Origin: Paralichthys olivaceus
Lineage: Eukaryota > Chordata > Actinopteri > Pleuronectiformes > Paralichthyidae
Assembly: GCF_024713975.1 (NCBI RefSeq)
Contig: NC_091105.1
Coordinates: 20,034,439 to 20,098,438, forward strand
Reading direction: 5' to 3'
Length of the DNA: 64,000 bases
Within the stretch, counting starts at the first letter, position 1; every line of letters starts with the position of its first letter. The notes under the pieces were generated by a model, which was not told where the DNA came from, ran no database searches, and saw nothing but the letters and a program-made list of their open reading frames with translations. This document shows, in pieces, positions 13,361-26,759 of this stretch. The translations under genes and the position numbers were made by a program.

Positions 13361-16300
13361 GCAAGGACAAGTACGACATTTCAATCACACTAATTTTCTC
13401 TCTAATTTTCTTTCTTAAACACATAGACATACACTTAGATTCAGCCACTAAAAACACTCATTTGCTGTCACACACACACAAGAAGAGATAAGTCTCTAAC
13501 TGCACAGTGCAGTTTCACTAAGGCTGTCTTTCCATCCACCCTGCTTTTCCAGTCACACACAAAAATCATTACATTCACAGCAGCTCAGATGTAAAATAAT
13601 CTTTTTCATGATATTAGAGGCAGTGAGCATAATTTTAATTTGGAGAGAAAATTCCAAATAAATCAGATTCCTTTCAGCTGGAATTAAATCAGGGTTGGGC
13701 CTTAAAGCGCTTGTAAACTCAACTAAATTTAATCATCACAAAAGGGATCGTGGGCTATTTGCAGCAACCACACAATAAGTATCACGGGAGTTATATTTTT
13801 TGTGAGGTTTTTATTTTGTTTCCAAACATATAAATCCTCCTTTTAATCCAATCAAGTCAAATGAGCTTCTTTCTTTTGAAATATTGGAAAGACTTTGCAC
13901 TTGTCACACTCAGCTTCAAAGGAAACAGTCCAGTGTGACTGCTGTTATTGGCGGACGCATCACAGATTCTATTTACGTTTGCCACTGGATTGAATTGACC
14001 CTGTGCCTGCTGCAGGCCAAAAGAAAGAAGCCAGAGTTGTGAAGGAAGCTGTAAAAATGCTTCAAGCACCACGGCCTTAAGACAACACACTAGACAGATG
14101 GGCACGCTTGAAAAACGTTCTGTTTTCATATTGTATCACTGAATAAACACCGACTCAGTATCACCCAGTGGTGCAGTGGTGCGCGTGTGCTGCCTCTGCA
14201 GACTATAGGCACAAATAAACACGTGTTTAAGTACAACTGCAGACGCTCAACCGGTGCATTTCAAGATCATTACAAACAAACTGGACATAATAAATTTGTG
14301 AAAGTTCAAAAAGCTGTAGTCGTGCAGTGGTCCTGCTGCAGCTCGAGTCCAGGCACCTGACAGTTGCCCTGATCAGCAGAGGCCTAACACAGGATATCTG
14401 CATCAATCAACCAGACAGCACAGGGACTGAAGCAGCCCTCAGCTCACCTCAACCCTCCTCTGAAGCCCTGTACATCTCATTTACAGATGGAACCATCACG
14501 ACCGTCCCCTGCTCTTTTTATTCCTGCATATATCAAAGTCACCTGCATGCGAGAGTTGCACACCAGCTTGTCCAGCTGGTCAAACTGCTGGTGCCCGACC
14601 CCTGAACTGTTTTTTATGAAAAGCCAAAATTCTTTATGATGTATGTGGATGTTTGATGAATAGTCTGGCTTCTGATCAAAAGATAGAGAGTTAAGTATGG
14701 CCTATATCACAGATTCAGCAGGGGGAAAGGACAGCTAACAGAAGCACAGCCGAATGCATTTAAAATGACATCAAATAGCTCTTATTGGGGGGAAATATCT
14801 TCAAGCTCGCAATGAGGACTCTTCAGTCAATAAGAAATGGAAAACAGTTTCACAAAAAAAAAAAAGAAAAGTTCACTACGACATCTAGAAAAGTACAATA
14901 TAGTCAATATTAAATTCTTAAAATAATCAAATTCATTTAGAAAATCACTAAGATTTTACATGAAGTTCCACAGATAATTAATTCACATTAGTATTCCACT
15001 GAATATGCAGTGTGCTGTCACTCAGCCCTCTCTGTGTAGTAGTCATTACAAACAGACTGCTGTTTGGAAATGGTTATACTGTATACACACACATAATAAG
15101 AGGAAATGAGCGTATACTTTTCTCACGTTCGCTCTCTCCCACGTTGGAAATAGATGTAATTGAGGTGGCGGCTCTAAGCAGACCTGACAGCTGTGATGAA
15201 CCTCAATAGCCATAAAAACATACAAAGAGAGAGAGCCCAGGACACAAAGTCTCGTTTTACCTTCACAATCGTTTCCTCTCTGTAATCACCAGCACCAACT
15301 CTGCCTTTTAGACCACTTAAAGGCTCGGCACGGTCACTTTTCCAAGGAGAGTGAAATGCTCTCAGGTTCTGCCAATCACACTTAACCATTTAAATATCGG
15401 GTGAATGTAGAATCACTTATTTTTCTCTTTAAATAACTTTCAGGGTAATAATATCAATTGCATCAATTTTCATCAGTTATTTAAGTTCTTTTAGCACCAC
15501 TGCAACACAATTACACTCTGGATGTCTTTCACCATGTTTAATCAATGTTTGTAAAGTCAACTGTATGTGTCAATATCTTAATATATGTACATTACAATAG
15601 ATTCCTGGTTATATATGTTTCTTATTATCATACATCATCTGATTAAAACCAAAAATTAACTGAAGTGGGACATCTTCTGTGTATCCAAAGCCTGACATAA
15701 CATATTCTGCTCTTCCATAGAAATTCACTGTGACAGAGAAATAATTGAAATGTTACCTCATTAACATGAAGGGGGAGACTGCAGTTTATTTTGACCCATC
15801 ACACTTTCCTGCTGCTGTAAATAATTCCCGGAGGACCAACTGTGTGTTAATCTGCTGCTGAAAATAGTCCCCAACAAACACACCTACACCATATCCACCT
15901 GTTTCTGAAAGTGCGACGGCCCAGCAGAAATTAAGTGAGCGAAATTTATATATTATTTGTGAGCAGTTTAATTGATTTTCATTTATTTGTTTTTAATTCT
16001 ATGTTGGGTTCACAAGATTCTCAATATGAATTATTCCCTATGTAAACAATTGTTTTTTTTTTCTGAGCACGTATTGAAGTCACACTCCCCCTTTGTGTGT
16101 AGTGAAGTGAGCCTCGGTGTTCTCCATGCAGGTTGTGCATGTCCCTCCCTCTGACTGCATTGGTCCCCTTCACTTTTATCTCCACCTCTGATCAACAGTG
16201 ATCTAATCAAGCTAACACCTTTTCCACAGTGATGTCTTCAACAGGAAACAACCACTGTAAACACACCTGTCCACCACAGGGCTGTTTAACCAAAAAATAC

Positions 16301-19300
16301 TTTAATATTTTTTTATACGATGTCTACACGGATGCCGACACGATGGTAGCCATGTTAACAAGTTGCTTGCTTGGTGGACGAGAGGCGACGGAGCGATAGC
16401 TAGCTGGAGGGGAAGCACAAGGTAACTTTAATCAGGTGTAATTTGTGATTTCGGTTGTGTGTCTAGGAGCTGCTTTCATTCAGCTTTACAACACCGTGCT
16501 GAGGAGGGGAAGCTGCAGGTGTTGCTCACAAATATCTTGTTTTGGTGCGAGATGATGTGCTAGTGTGACATCTAGTGGCAATGCATATTGTTTATGTAAC
16601 CTTTAATTTAAAAAACAATTGAATTTACCATAATTGGAACTGAGGGAGGCTTTTCATATCTTCATATGGACTTTCCACAGAGCAGATATAAGTTGAAACT
16701 TTAAAATCTTTCCCTAACTTTCACCTGGGTTCACCTCGTCCTCGAGTTTCAGGGAAAACAGTAAAAACTCATCTGGCAAACTGTACATCTTATATAACAG
16801 AGAATAATGTGACATTTTATGGAGCCAATAAAAAAGCACAATGTGACTGACACTAAGTAATATAGACGTTGTCTGTGTTTGGTTTTTTTTGACGTGAGAG
16901 CGTTTCGAAATTGTTTTCTACCCAGCGTGCGTTTACAGGTCAAGTCAAGCGTGTGCAGCGGAGAGCTGACAGCAGCAGATAGTATTACACAGCTCCGACT
17001 GACAGCTCTGACCTCCACCAGGCTGATCGATACGCAGAGAGAGGAGGGAGAGCTAGGGGGGGGATGAGAGAAGATCGGGGAGCGAGTCGAAGAGGAAAAA
17101 GTGAACCAGGATGAGAAGCGTTTGAGAGTAAAGGAGGAAGGGGATAAAAAAGGGGAAAAGAGGATAAAGGAGAGGCCAAGGCAGGTTTCAGATCAGTTAT
17201 CTCCCAGCTGAGGGTGTCTGGGTTGGACACCAAGGACGTCTAGGCTTTCACTCACAGAGGTTCAGAGGGGAGGCAGGAGGGAGGGGGGGACACACTGCTG
17301 GGACTCAGGTTATCCCCCAGCTAAAGGGTCTCTGAGTTTAGACACTGAGGAGGGTATTAGCTTTCACACACTGCTGGGGTAACGGGGGAGTCTGCCAGAT
17401 GTCAGCTCTTTACCCATAAATCCTGCTAAATGGGCAGCGGCTCTGGGTTAGAGGGGGAAAGTCGAGTGGACGTCACCCCTCTGTCATCTTTTGTGGTGTT
17501 TGTTGAAGTCAGAGCTGGAGTCATATAATTGGATTATAGTCAGCTGATGTCAGTTCTTCATCCCCCGTTATTTCTCATCAGACTGAAGACTTTCCTCTGC
17601 TGAGAGTGTTCTTGATTATGTCTATTTCCTGTGCTGAATCAGTTAAATATGAGTCGAAACGCGCATAGGATCAAGTTTTCCTTTTCCGAGTCTCGATGAA
17701 GGTGTAGACGGACAGTGCAGCAGCGGAGGAAGTGTGGAAAAAGCGTGTGACGAAAATGAGAAGTTCTTCCACTGTTTTCCAAAATTGAACTCAAATAATT
17801 GCAACAAATTGCGATTCTTAATACTACCGCTTATGACATAAGTGTTAAAATACCTGTATTTTGCAATGTGACATCAAATTCCAGTGGAACAAACTCATTG
17901 CCAGTTAGCAAACGGTTTATCTCGGGTCAGTTGTTAAGGAGTTATGATTAAAACCTTCTCATATTCGGGCTGACGTCAATACATTCTTGAAATTATACAC
18001 ATGGTTTTGGATGGATTTCGTGGGCTCCCAGTCATAAATCTCACTCACTGCATAAATACCCTTGTAAACTTTGAATTCATATTTTTAAAAAGATAAAAAA
18101 AGCAAAAAATAAACACCACATTTTGGATTGGACAGTTTTTACGTGATGGTTTTGCACATTTCTTTGTTTTAGAGTGAAAGGATCAGCCTCTCTGCTCAGC
18201 AGTCAGACTCAAAAACAATCACCTCCATTCACTGTAACGTCCGGTGAGTCTCAGAAACCACCTTAAAATTCCAACCCACCTGCTCGAGTTAAACTAACCC
18301 CCGACAGGACAATAACACACGGTCATTCACTCCAGAAGAGGACTTTAAAGAGGTTCTGCCTTTTAAAATCCCTGAGGGCCAATCAGGTTTATAGACGCAG
18401 TCACTGATCTCAGGTCAGCTTTAAACACCAAAGTGACCCTAAAGCACTGCACAGTTTCTCACAAGAAGCTTCCTTCTATATTCCTTCTCCTCCTTCCTGC
18501 TAAATCTGGCTCATTTTATCTCCTCGTATTAGTTTTTTGACATATTGGCACATAGTCTATTTGTAAAAGAGTGTTTGATTACACTGTTAAATTCAAGGGC
18601 TGCATATATTATTTTTGACTTGACCTTTTAACCGGTTCCTTTTGTTTACTTCTACTGACTTAGTTTTCTGCTCACCATTTTCCTCTGGTTGCTGAGGCAG
18701 AAAGTACAGATGTGCTTGGGCTGAGTCGATTGGTCAGATCCTCGGTTGGGGGAGGAGTTGACATGGAAGAACGGTGGTGAGGGAGCGTGGCACGGTTGTC
18801 CGTCATGAAGTCCTTCACCCAGCAGCAAGACGTTCCCCAGATGACTGATGTAGCTGCTGGCCAGACGTAGCGTCTCGATCTTCGACAGCTTCCTAATCAT
18901 CAAATTAGAGGGAGAGGTATTGTATTAATGAAGACAAAATGTTTTAAATGTGCAAAACTGATGCATTAACCACAATATCACTGAAGTTTCTAAAAACAAG
19001 GTGCAACATGAAGACAATGATGCTTCATTTTAAATATTTCCTGGAGTGGCCACATCCTGAGCACAAACTGACACATCTATTAAATGAATGAAATAATTCA
19101 ACTGTAAATGTTGTCCAGAGCAATATCAGGGACTTATTTTTACGTATTTTTCTCTGTGAGACTATTTGTGCATAAGACCGCACAGGCCGCTCAGTACCTG
19201 TCGGCAGGCTCGGTGGGGATGAGCGTGCGCAGCGCTGTGAACGCCGTGTTGACAGAGTTGGTGCGATCTCTCTCCCGCGCGTTGGCTGCAGTCCTTTGGC

Positions 19301-19604
19301 GAATCTCCCCCGGGGGAGACAAGCCAGGGGGGGACAGGCCCGGGGGGCCAAGCCTCCCCACCATGCCGCCCATACCTACCCCTCCAACCCCAATTCCCGC
19401 GCACATTTTCCTCTTCCTGTTCACCTTGATGTGGAAAGCAGAAGGGGATGAGGAGGAGAGGCGGAAGGCGGCGGAGTTGGAACTGTGCTCCTCGGAGCCG
19501 GACCCCTCGCTCCCGTTCTCATCTTCGTCTTCGGAGAGGAGCGCGATGTCGCCATACAAGAAGCGGCCTGTGGGAGGCGCTGTGCGCAGCATGGCGAATG
19601 TCAT
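7977..19604 (-). CDS. scx: scleraxis bHLH transcription factor (three coding exons)
   Basis: Coding exons are 19604-19198, 18892-18676 and 8015-7977, all GT-AG, joining in frame to 220 aa. The start ATG gives MTFAMLRT, matching the known scleraxis N-terminus (MSFAMLRS), so an upstream in-frame ATG at 19658 was not used. An acidic [16 protein letters not shown] stretch and a Gly/Pro-rich linker follow. The bHLH spans residues 102-155: basic region NARERDR, helix 1 [13 protein letters not shown], helix 2 [14 protein letters not shown]. The C-terminus has [16 protein letters not shown] and ends [12 protein letters not shown], the family ending. Intron 1 (305 bp) splits the Arg codon at the loop/helix 2 border; intron 2 is 10.66 kb. 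Scleraxis acts in the nucleus as a heterodimer with E proteins on E-boxes and drives tendon and ligament progenitor differentiation (family knowledge). TCF15 is the closest alternative, but the C-terminus fits scleraxis. Which teleost paralogue (scxa or scxb) cannot be decided here. Confidence 0.95.
8070..8510. repeat. common fish interspersed repeat in scx intron 2
   Basis: TTTGGAAAATATGTTTATTT near the left and GAGCCAGGCTAGCTGTTTCC plus TAGCTTCATATTTAAAGCAC near the right are landmarks of a repeat I recognise from many teleosts. The left end shows a 21-bp tandem duplication. A fragment with the same left landmark (CAGTTTGACATTTTGATAAA) is at about 29,695. Confidence 0.55.
8191..8224. repeat. 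(GT)n microsatellite
   Basis: Nearly pure GT repeat inside the interspersed repeat at 8.1-8.5 kb. Confidence 0.93.
13042..13088. repeat. (GT)n microsatellite
   Basis: Pure GT repeat in scx intron 2. Confidence 0.97.
13295..13357. repeat. (GT)n microsatellite
   Basis: Pure GT repeat of about 63 bp in scx intron 2, about 200 bp from the previous one. Confidence 0.97.
17194..17380. repeat. imperfect tandem duplication, period about 111 bp
   Basis: Unit 1 starts TCAGTTATCTCCCAGCTGAG at 17194; unit 2 starts TCAGGTTATCCCCCAGCTAA at 17305. Both continue with GGGT.TCTG, GGACACC or AGACACT and end GGCTTTCACTCACA or AGCTTTCACACACT. Inside scx intron 2. Confidence 0.6.
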
Positions 19605-20142
19605 CTTGATTGTAACAAGAGTCTGGCAGCTGCTGATTGATTCTTGTGTGATTTCCACTTGTTGAGGTTTAACTTGTAACGTTTCTGCAAAGATGCTGCT
19701 CCCTAAAGGTGTCCACCGCTCGAAATGTCACCCCAACAGGTCTTCTCTGCAAAATGTGTTGAGTCAGGTAAGTCAGATGTAGCTCTAACAAGGCTGAGTG
19801 TAGAAAGTCAAAAATCAAGAGCAACTTGACCCTGGAGCTGCTGTGTCACAGGTGGCTGCAGGTTCCACAACCTTCTTGTTTTTCTCTCTTGACTTTCACA
19901 AATCGCTTCACATCCCACAGGTCAGTTCCTCTCAGTTAATCCTGTGGCAGAAAGCACATGATGAAGTCAACTGGTTGTTGATTTCTCTTCTTCTTCTCCT
20001 CTAAACCTTCTGTCTTGGTCCTTTGTTTCTATATTTGTCTGTTTCAAGTCCAGCTGCAGAAACTACTCCCAGTCCGTGGCAGCAGTTTGACTCTCTCTTG
20101 CTCTCTGCTGGTCGCCCCTCTTCCCTCTCTGCCTCTTTGCTC

Positions 20143-20189
20143 CACGTGTGCCTGCTGTCTGAGTGTTTCCGTCTGCCTCTGGTCTTATA
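20143..20189 (-). promoter_or_regulatory. candidate scx core promoter (TATA-like box and E-box)
   Basis: On the minus strand TATAAGA lies at 20189-20183 within a GC-rich context, about 580 bp upstream of the scx ATG. A palindromic CACGTG E-box is at 20143-20148, near where transcription would start (about 20,155). This implies a 5' UTR of roughly 550 nt without an obvious intron. The motifs are seen directly; their function is inference. Confidence 0.35.
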
Positions 20190-21231
20190 GGCGGTGGGAG
20201 GGCCAGAGAACTGCTCCGCTCCTCCTCTGTGCGGTGAGGGTCCCCCGGCTGCTGTCTAGAAGCAGGCCAGAGAGACCGGAGGCAAGAGGCAAACCATCAG
20301 CAGGAGTTTGTTTTGGCTGCACACTTGTGTGTTTCAGGGGAAATCCACCCTAAAACAGAACTTGCATCACCCCAGTTTGTTGGGTGGATTTGGTGACCTT
20401 AGAGGCCACGGAGCCTTCTGAAACTCATATCCCCTCAGCATGAATACTGTATGCATATTCAGTTACTTGGATGGTGACTTACAATGGAAATTGAACAGGA
20501 ATAAAATGTTGTCAACTGACAGGAGTAATAAAAACATGATCTTGGACAGTACAATCAAATATCGGATGCCTAACACGATCAAACTATTAATATGATCTCA
20601 TAATAGCCTGGAATATTGTGTTTGCAGGTTTTGACATGGATCAGTTGTGCAGGCAAAAAAAGAGAAAACGATATCCTCCATTTTTCTGCTTTTCTCTATT
20701 GGCTGAGCTTTTCTTTTTCCAGATATATTTGACAGAGCAGGCTACCAGCAAGAGGTAGAACTGGGACTTTGGTTTGCGAGAAAATGATGTTTTCTTCAAC
20801 CACTTTCTTGACAGCAAGAAGCTGAGAGGCTCAAGTAGTGAAGTCAGAGTTTGCGTCTTCCTTTCGGCCTGCGGTCTCCCCCTGTGTTTGTCTCTGGGCA
20901 GCAGGGAGGCTGAGGCAGGCAAGCCACAGTGCTGGAAGCTGATAGTTCAACCTGGACTAATGGCTGAAACCTGGAACTGGGTTTTTTTAGGTTTTTGTTT
21001 TTTATCTGCACAAGTGATGCTGGAGAGAGCCAGCAAGTATAGTTTTCTCTCAGGGGATTCAGATTTGTAGGGTGGAGTGAGGAGGAGAGCTGCTATTTTA
21101 CTCACTTAAACTCCCTTTAACAATCTGTCTTCCTGCTGAAGAGAAGAAGAATGAAAACAGACAGCAAAGGGAGGGAAGACAACAGGGGGAAATCCCTATG
21201 GAGTAAACTAATGAGGGAAAGCACAGCATAA

Positions 21232-21262
21232 TCTGTCCATCTATCTATCTATCTATCTGTTC

Positions 21263-21306
<44 letters not shown>

Positions 21307-21382
21307 GTTCATATATCTATCTATCTATCTATCTATCTATCTGTTCATATATCTATCTATCTATCTGTCTATCTATCTGTCT
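21232..21382. repeat. CTAT tetranucleotide array with interruptions
   Basis: CTAT units interrupted three times by CTGTTCAT or a close variant, about 150 bp upstream of scx. Confidence 0.96.
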
Positions 21383-22398
21383 TTGTCTGTGCGTCTCTTG
21401 TCTGTGTGTTCTGTTTGGAAAATGGAGCTCTGCCTCAGATAGAATGAAAAGTATTTTACTGCCTTCATCAAAATCTGATCTACTTTTCCAACTTGAAGTC
21501 TCTGGGATTTTATTAGCCATGATCATGCAACTTTAGTCTCATTTCCAAGGAACTGACTGACCTTTAAATTGTGTTTCCTGCCTCATATGCACAGTGGTTA
21601 AAGGTCGACAACCTATGTGAAACTCAACAATGAAGTCCATAATCCTCAGTAGTACATTAATGAAAACTCTAAACCTAACTGCCGTCGCTGGTATGCATCT
21701 TTTGTGTAGATTGGCAACAGTGAGCTGCTGCTGAAAACTAATAGCACAATGAATAATATGTCAGAGTTACACAATGTTATAGTCACCATTCATCACTCCC
21801 CCTCTCCCTCTGTTCCGCCATCATTTTTTCTCCTCCTTCCATATTTCTCTCCCTCTCTTCCTCCTCTGTATCTATCTCTACCCTTCAATCACAGTCGCAG
21901 TGTTTATGCTGTGGTATTGACTGTATGAACAGGAGCCAATGTCGGTTGCAGTTGTTGATTACGGTACATAAGAAGCGCTGGGAGCAGAAAGGATAGGGGG
22001 AATTATGATGGGGGGGGGTAGGTTATAGGTAGGGATCTAACCACTGTCTAAATACTATAATAAAAAAACAGCATGGGTAAAATGTTATCCTTCTCTATAA
22101 TGTAATAAGAGCTGGGTTTATAGGGAAAAACAGAGAAGCATTATGGTTCTGTCTGTCTTTATGTGGCTTGCATATCTCCAAAATCCTCCATCTTATTGGC
22201 TTCACTCTTGGCATGTGTGTTTATAAGAGTCCAAGGAAATGCAGTGTCGAATTTGGGGCAATTTGCACATGTGATAGGTTCAATATAAATACAATTTGAA
22301 TACAGCAGTAAACAGTGCCCTGCAGACAGTGGAGGCGGGGCAGTGTGCTTATGCGTAATGAGTTGAATATGTCTTCTACTTCTTCTGATAAACTACAG

Positions 22399-22800
22399 CA
22401 GTGGTCGACAAATGGCGGCCTGCAGGCCAAAAAAACTCGCCCTCCACGTCAGTTTGAAAATGTGATTGTTTTCCACATTGGACTGATGAAGACATTTGTC
22501 ATTACATTCATCAAATTACTTCCTCTTTAGCAATTTGTCACTAAAGTAAGAGCTATTATTTTAAAAACTTTGACTATACAAAAACAGAATCCAGCTCATG
22601 GACTCACAGCGGCTTCATTGCAGATAAACTAGAGAGGATGGGAACGAGGTTTTCTAACTTAACTCTAACAATATCCAGCACTCAACAATAGAGCAACTGG
22701 ACCCTACTTACTGCAGCTCAATAGCTGCAGGTCACTTTCACAGTTTCAGAAAGAAAACTACAACCAGCATCCTCACAGGCCAAGAAAACAGCTCATTCCA
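22399..22800. mobile_element. degenerate hAT-like element
   Basis: Begins CAGTGGTCGACAAATGGCGG, a hAT-like terminus. It shares an interior stretch (CAGTTTCAGAAAGAAAACTA, then CAACCAGCATCCTCACAGGC) with the element at 62.7 kb. No right terminus or coding capacity is seen. Confidence 0.5.
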
Positions 22801-23814
22801 AGCAGGCAGGTCCAGAACAGCCACTGCACTAGTGAAATCTGATGAGGCAACATTTACTGACACTGCTCTAATGTTTGTACAGATCACAAAGCTAGAATCA
22901 GTTCAGATCTTCTATTCAAATACAAAAGGATTTGTTTTTCAGTTCGAATCATCGTGCAGTAAACACGTAAAGCAGAACAAAGTGGAAATACTCAGCACAA
23001 CTAACTTTCCACCCTCGCACTCTTGGCAGTCTTTGTGCTGCACATACAATTCCACAACATGTCCTTAAAATACTGACATAGGATAAATGACTGAGGTTTC
23101 ATGTTACTGTTGTGGCTTGAGATGTGGTAATCAACTACTCTCGATCTTACATGGAATAAGAATTTGAGGAAAACGAGCAGCACATCCAGTCAGTGTAAAT
23201 CTAACGTGTGTTTCCACATTAGATCATGTCACTGATCACTGTGCCCTACCAGCGTCCCTGCTCCCTCAGCAGTGACCTTCACTGCAGACCTCTTTCCTGC
23301 ATCAGGGCCTCACCTCAGGGAGCGACCCAGATTTAACAGCTCACAATATTGTATTTGTATGTAGATTTTACATGTAAACAAACGTTTAAAGCAAGGCAGA
23401 CCAAAAATAACCAAATCACATAGTGAAAACAAATGTTTGACAACCAGCACTGTGGTGTAACCCAGCAGCTGATTTCTCATGCATGGCTGGAAAACCTGGA
23501 CAGCAACGTGGTAAACAGTGGGGTTTGGCTCTGGTGTTGGATCTGCTTCTGATTGTTAAAGAATAATCAAATAATGAGTGTAATGGATTTATCATCAGTT
23601 CTTTTACTAGCTCTCAATTAGAAAACAAAGAGATCTTTGTAATGAGAAGATTTGGAGCGAGAGATCGAAACTGGAATGGCTCAACAGTCCCTTCAAAAAG
23701 GCCACATGAAGTCTCTGCACCAACTCATTGATACAACCCCCTTAATATGTCAGAATTTTACATAAAGAAATCTAATAAAATCAATGTAAACACACCCTCA
23801 CATTGTTAAAGCAA

Positions 23815-23973
23815 CTAAAAAAAAGTCTTGCATCCGACCCCTGATCTGGATCCACAGGAACATTTGATGCATTCTTCCCTGATCCTTCCACCAACATCTG
23901 TCTTGTGTAATCTAACAAACCAACTGACAAACAAACGGACAGGGGCGAACACATAAACTCATTGGTGGAGGTG
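23815..23973 (+). repeat. teleost interspersed repeat, family A, partial copy
   Basis: Landmarks of family A in order: GATCTGGATCCACA, CCTTCCACCAACATC, then ACAAACAAACGGACAGGGGC and a purine-rich end near GGTGGAGGTGATAA. The 5' part is missing. Confidence 0.6.
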
Positions 23974-26448
23974 ATAAATGACCTGAGAAATAAATTAACT
24001 TCAACACACTTTATTAACGAAAGGACCTTAGAACACATAAAGAAAATGTCCTTGTGTTTTTTGTTAAATAACAAAGTGAGTGCAGTTTTTGAAATGATTC
24101 TGCTTCAGTAAGAACAGATAAAGACCACATGTTGGAGTGCAGGGAACTAAAACAATGTCACAGCTGAGCTAATATGTTGTGTTCTTTATTGTGTTAGACA
24201 TGAGGTCTGAAATCTTTAAACCAAATGAAAATCTAAATAGATCAATGCCCAAATGACTGAGACTGTGTTTAGACTGACTGTATACATATACTCCGAGTAC
24301 CCACCAAGCTATTGAGATGTGGTTCCAAACCAGCCTCCCTTGCTGTGATCCGTCATTACATGCATTAGCATGATCCTCCTGTGATTTGCATCTCCCAAGA
24401 GTGTGTGGCTGCTCTAACTCAGGATCCATTTCTTTCTGAACCGTTGCCCACAGGCCAGAAAACATTTGACTGAGCAGAAATCAGACTGTAAGACTTTTCA
24501 TCGTCACACATGGTTGCACTTGGTCGGAGAACTTTGTAGGAAGAGCTACATTACAGCCTAGTAATAGTTACATTTACATAAAACTACATGGAGCTGTGGC
24601 CTGTATGCGCACAATACAGATTTCAAATAATCATGTGTGCCTCAGATCTCTGCAGGTTGATATGATGATAAAGATATAACATGAAATATATGTTGTGAAA
24701 TGTAAAATGTAGACACAGGCTGTACTTTGCCTTGCAGCAGGCAACTATGTATTTGCTGTCTGATGTTTTGCTGAACTGAATGTCCAACTGTGAACATTAT
24801 TTTAGAAATGGATTTTCTTAAATCTATACAAATCAAATTACATGAGTCATTTTCTGATCATCCCTGTTTTCATATAGGACATTATCAATATGACTGCAAA
24901 AGAATGATAATGTTGCTCTGAATCTGCTACAACTGTTACAAGAAGTTAATAATAATAATAAGTTAATACACTGGTGTGTGACAATTTGTATTTTAAAAGA
25001 GTTTCTTTCTCATGAAAATGAACTAACTCAGCTAAAGACACATTTTGTTACTTACTGTTAAGCACATGCAGATGCATGTGTGCTACACTTTCAGTGCCGT
25101 GAGTCATGTAGGTTTACTAAGCAGGTTTGTTGTCATACTTTAAAGTGGCACAGCTTAGTTTGCTAACTTCAGATAACTGCAATTGTTCCTCCTCCATGAT
25201 AAACCGTGACTCACCTGGACATGCCTCTAACTTGTGTGATATTTAGATCGTTCTAAATTTTAAATGATTGGTCACAAAAAGTTGGTCTCATTTCTAAATA
25301 ATTGTAATTCATCCCAAAAGTCTTCGGTCTTACACATTTTTAAATTAGGTCAGTCGATTATGAGCTTGCTGGTGGATGATGCAAATCAGTTAATCTTATG
25401 ATCCAAATTGTGCTGTTCAACAGAGGTCGATGAGGCAAATAGAAGTGATTTACCAGAATATGAATTCGTCAATTTCCACAAAAATGTACTGAAATTAAAT
25501 TTATAGGTAAAACATTACTCATACATCAACTGCCTGCAGACTCTTTCTGCAGTTTCATCACCCAACAGCGTCACCACCCTCAGTAACAGTCATGGCCGAC
25601 ACTGCTAAACTTGTTACGTGCTTTCTGACAACAGGACTAGAAAACCGCCTATTGGGGATGTTGATTGTTCTGATGACGAAATCTCACACACAAGAAAAGG
25701 TAACATCCATCAGATAGCAAAGGGTGGTGATTCAGACTTGGAACATCAGTATGAACAAGTCTCAGAGATGAAAAAAAGTCAGAGGGGTTTGGAACAAGAG
25801 GACTAAACTGTTTGAGTGTGACGGCTGTTGAGCTGGAAGTCACTTTGAAGCTCTGTGGACGTAAGAGGAACTGTTGGTCCTGGGTTTGTCACTGTGAGGA
25901 GTCATGAGATAGTTAATTATTCTTTAAATATTCATGGTAGCTGTTTTAAATGACCCTTTCCAACACCAGCTGAACCAAAGAGTAACTCTGTTTATTGGGA
26001 TAAGGCTCTTCAGCCACTCTCCCTGACTCTGGTAGGTCCTCTTCAGTCCGCTGTATTTCACACCAGATTTTAAACACACACATTGGACTCTCCTCTTCCT
26101 ACGTTTGGACTGAGTTGCTCTTTTCATGATGCTTGTTTGCACAGTTCCAGAGAATAGTAATCACATATGTGATTTTTTTTTAACCGAGTGGCGTTCTCCT
26201 TTAAAGATCCAGCCGCAGCAGCAGCAGCAGCAGCAGTGGTGGCGGCTGCAGCAGCAGCACAGTAGTAGAACACCATCTGATAGTCATTACCCCTCCCCTC
26301 TCCTCCCCAACTCCTTTCTCCTATTTTTTCTCCTCTTCTCCTCTCGCTCGATACTCTTCTCTCAGCTCAGACCTATTATTCATTAGTCTGATGAAAAACA
26401 CCCACAAACGTAGCCAGGCTCAGCCTCGTGCATACACACACTAACACC

Positions 26449-26462
26449 CACACACACACACG

Positions 26463-26494
<32 letters not shown>
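26449..26494. repeat. (CA)n microsatellite
   Basis: CA dinucleotides with CG interruptions near the start. Confidence 0.94.
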
Positions 26495-26759
26495 GTCCCA
26501 ACCCAGCTGAACTGCTCTGGCACAGGTCAGGGACCTGTCAAAACTCGGAAGCAGGTCTGGACCTGATATGGTACCACAGAGCAGGCGTCTAGAGGGGGAG
26601 AGAGACTCCAAGGAGCTGCGCTATTTATCGTAGTCCTTGGACAGTCGTTTTTGAAAAGTGACAGAAGGAGGGGAGAGGGGGAAGAATTTCTGGACTTGTT
26701 ATGATGCCAATGAGCAGACGTCTGGAGAGGGTCATTACCAAAAGTAATTGTCTGCTTTC

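Larger units (their letters stand above)
8016..18675 (-). other. scx intron 2 (10.66 kb), no gene seen inside
   Basis: The donor is ATG|GTGAG at 18678-18671 and the acceptor TTGCAG|AAC ends at 8016. The intron holds GT microsatellites (8191-8224, 13042-13088, 13295-13357), a common fish repeat at 8070-8510, an imperfect tandem duplication at 17194-17380 and a purine-rich stretch at 17020-17180. No open frame inside resembles a protein family. BOP1 exons, which surround SCX in mammals, were not seen. Confidence 0.8.

Noticed and set aside
14327..14605. 92-codon open frame in scx intron 2
   Set aside because: No motif, no flanking splice sites of quality, no family resemblance.
18652..18675. 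Exon 2 read-through ending of scx (VSRKLSQ)
   Set aside because: A strong donor lies at ATG|GTGAG and the conserved family ending is found in a separate exon at 7977-8015.
19108..19665. 185-codon plus-strand open frame opposite scx exon 1
   Set aside because: It is the antisense shadow of the GC-rich scleraxis exon; the minus-strand reading has the bHLH.
26215..26262. CAG-rich run that could encode polyglutamine
   Set aside because: The surrounding frame is short and low-complexity with no gene context.
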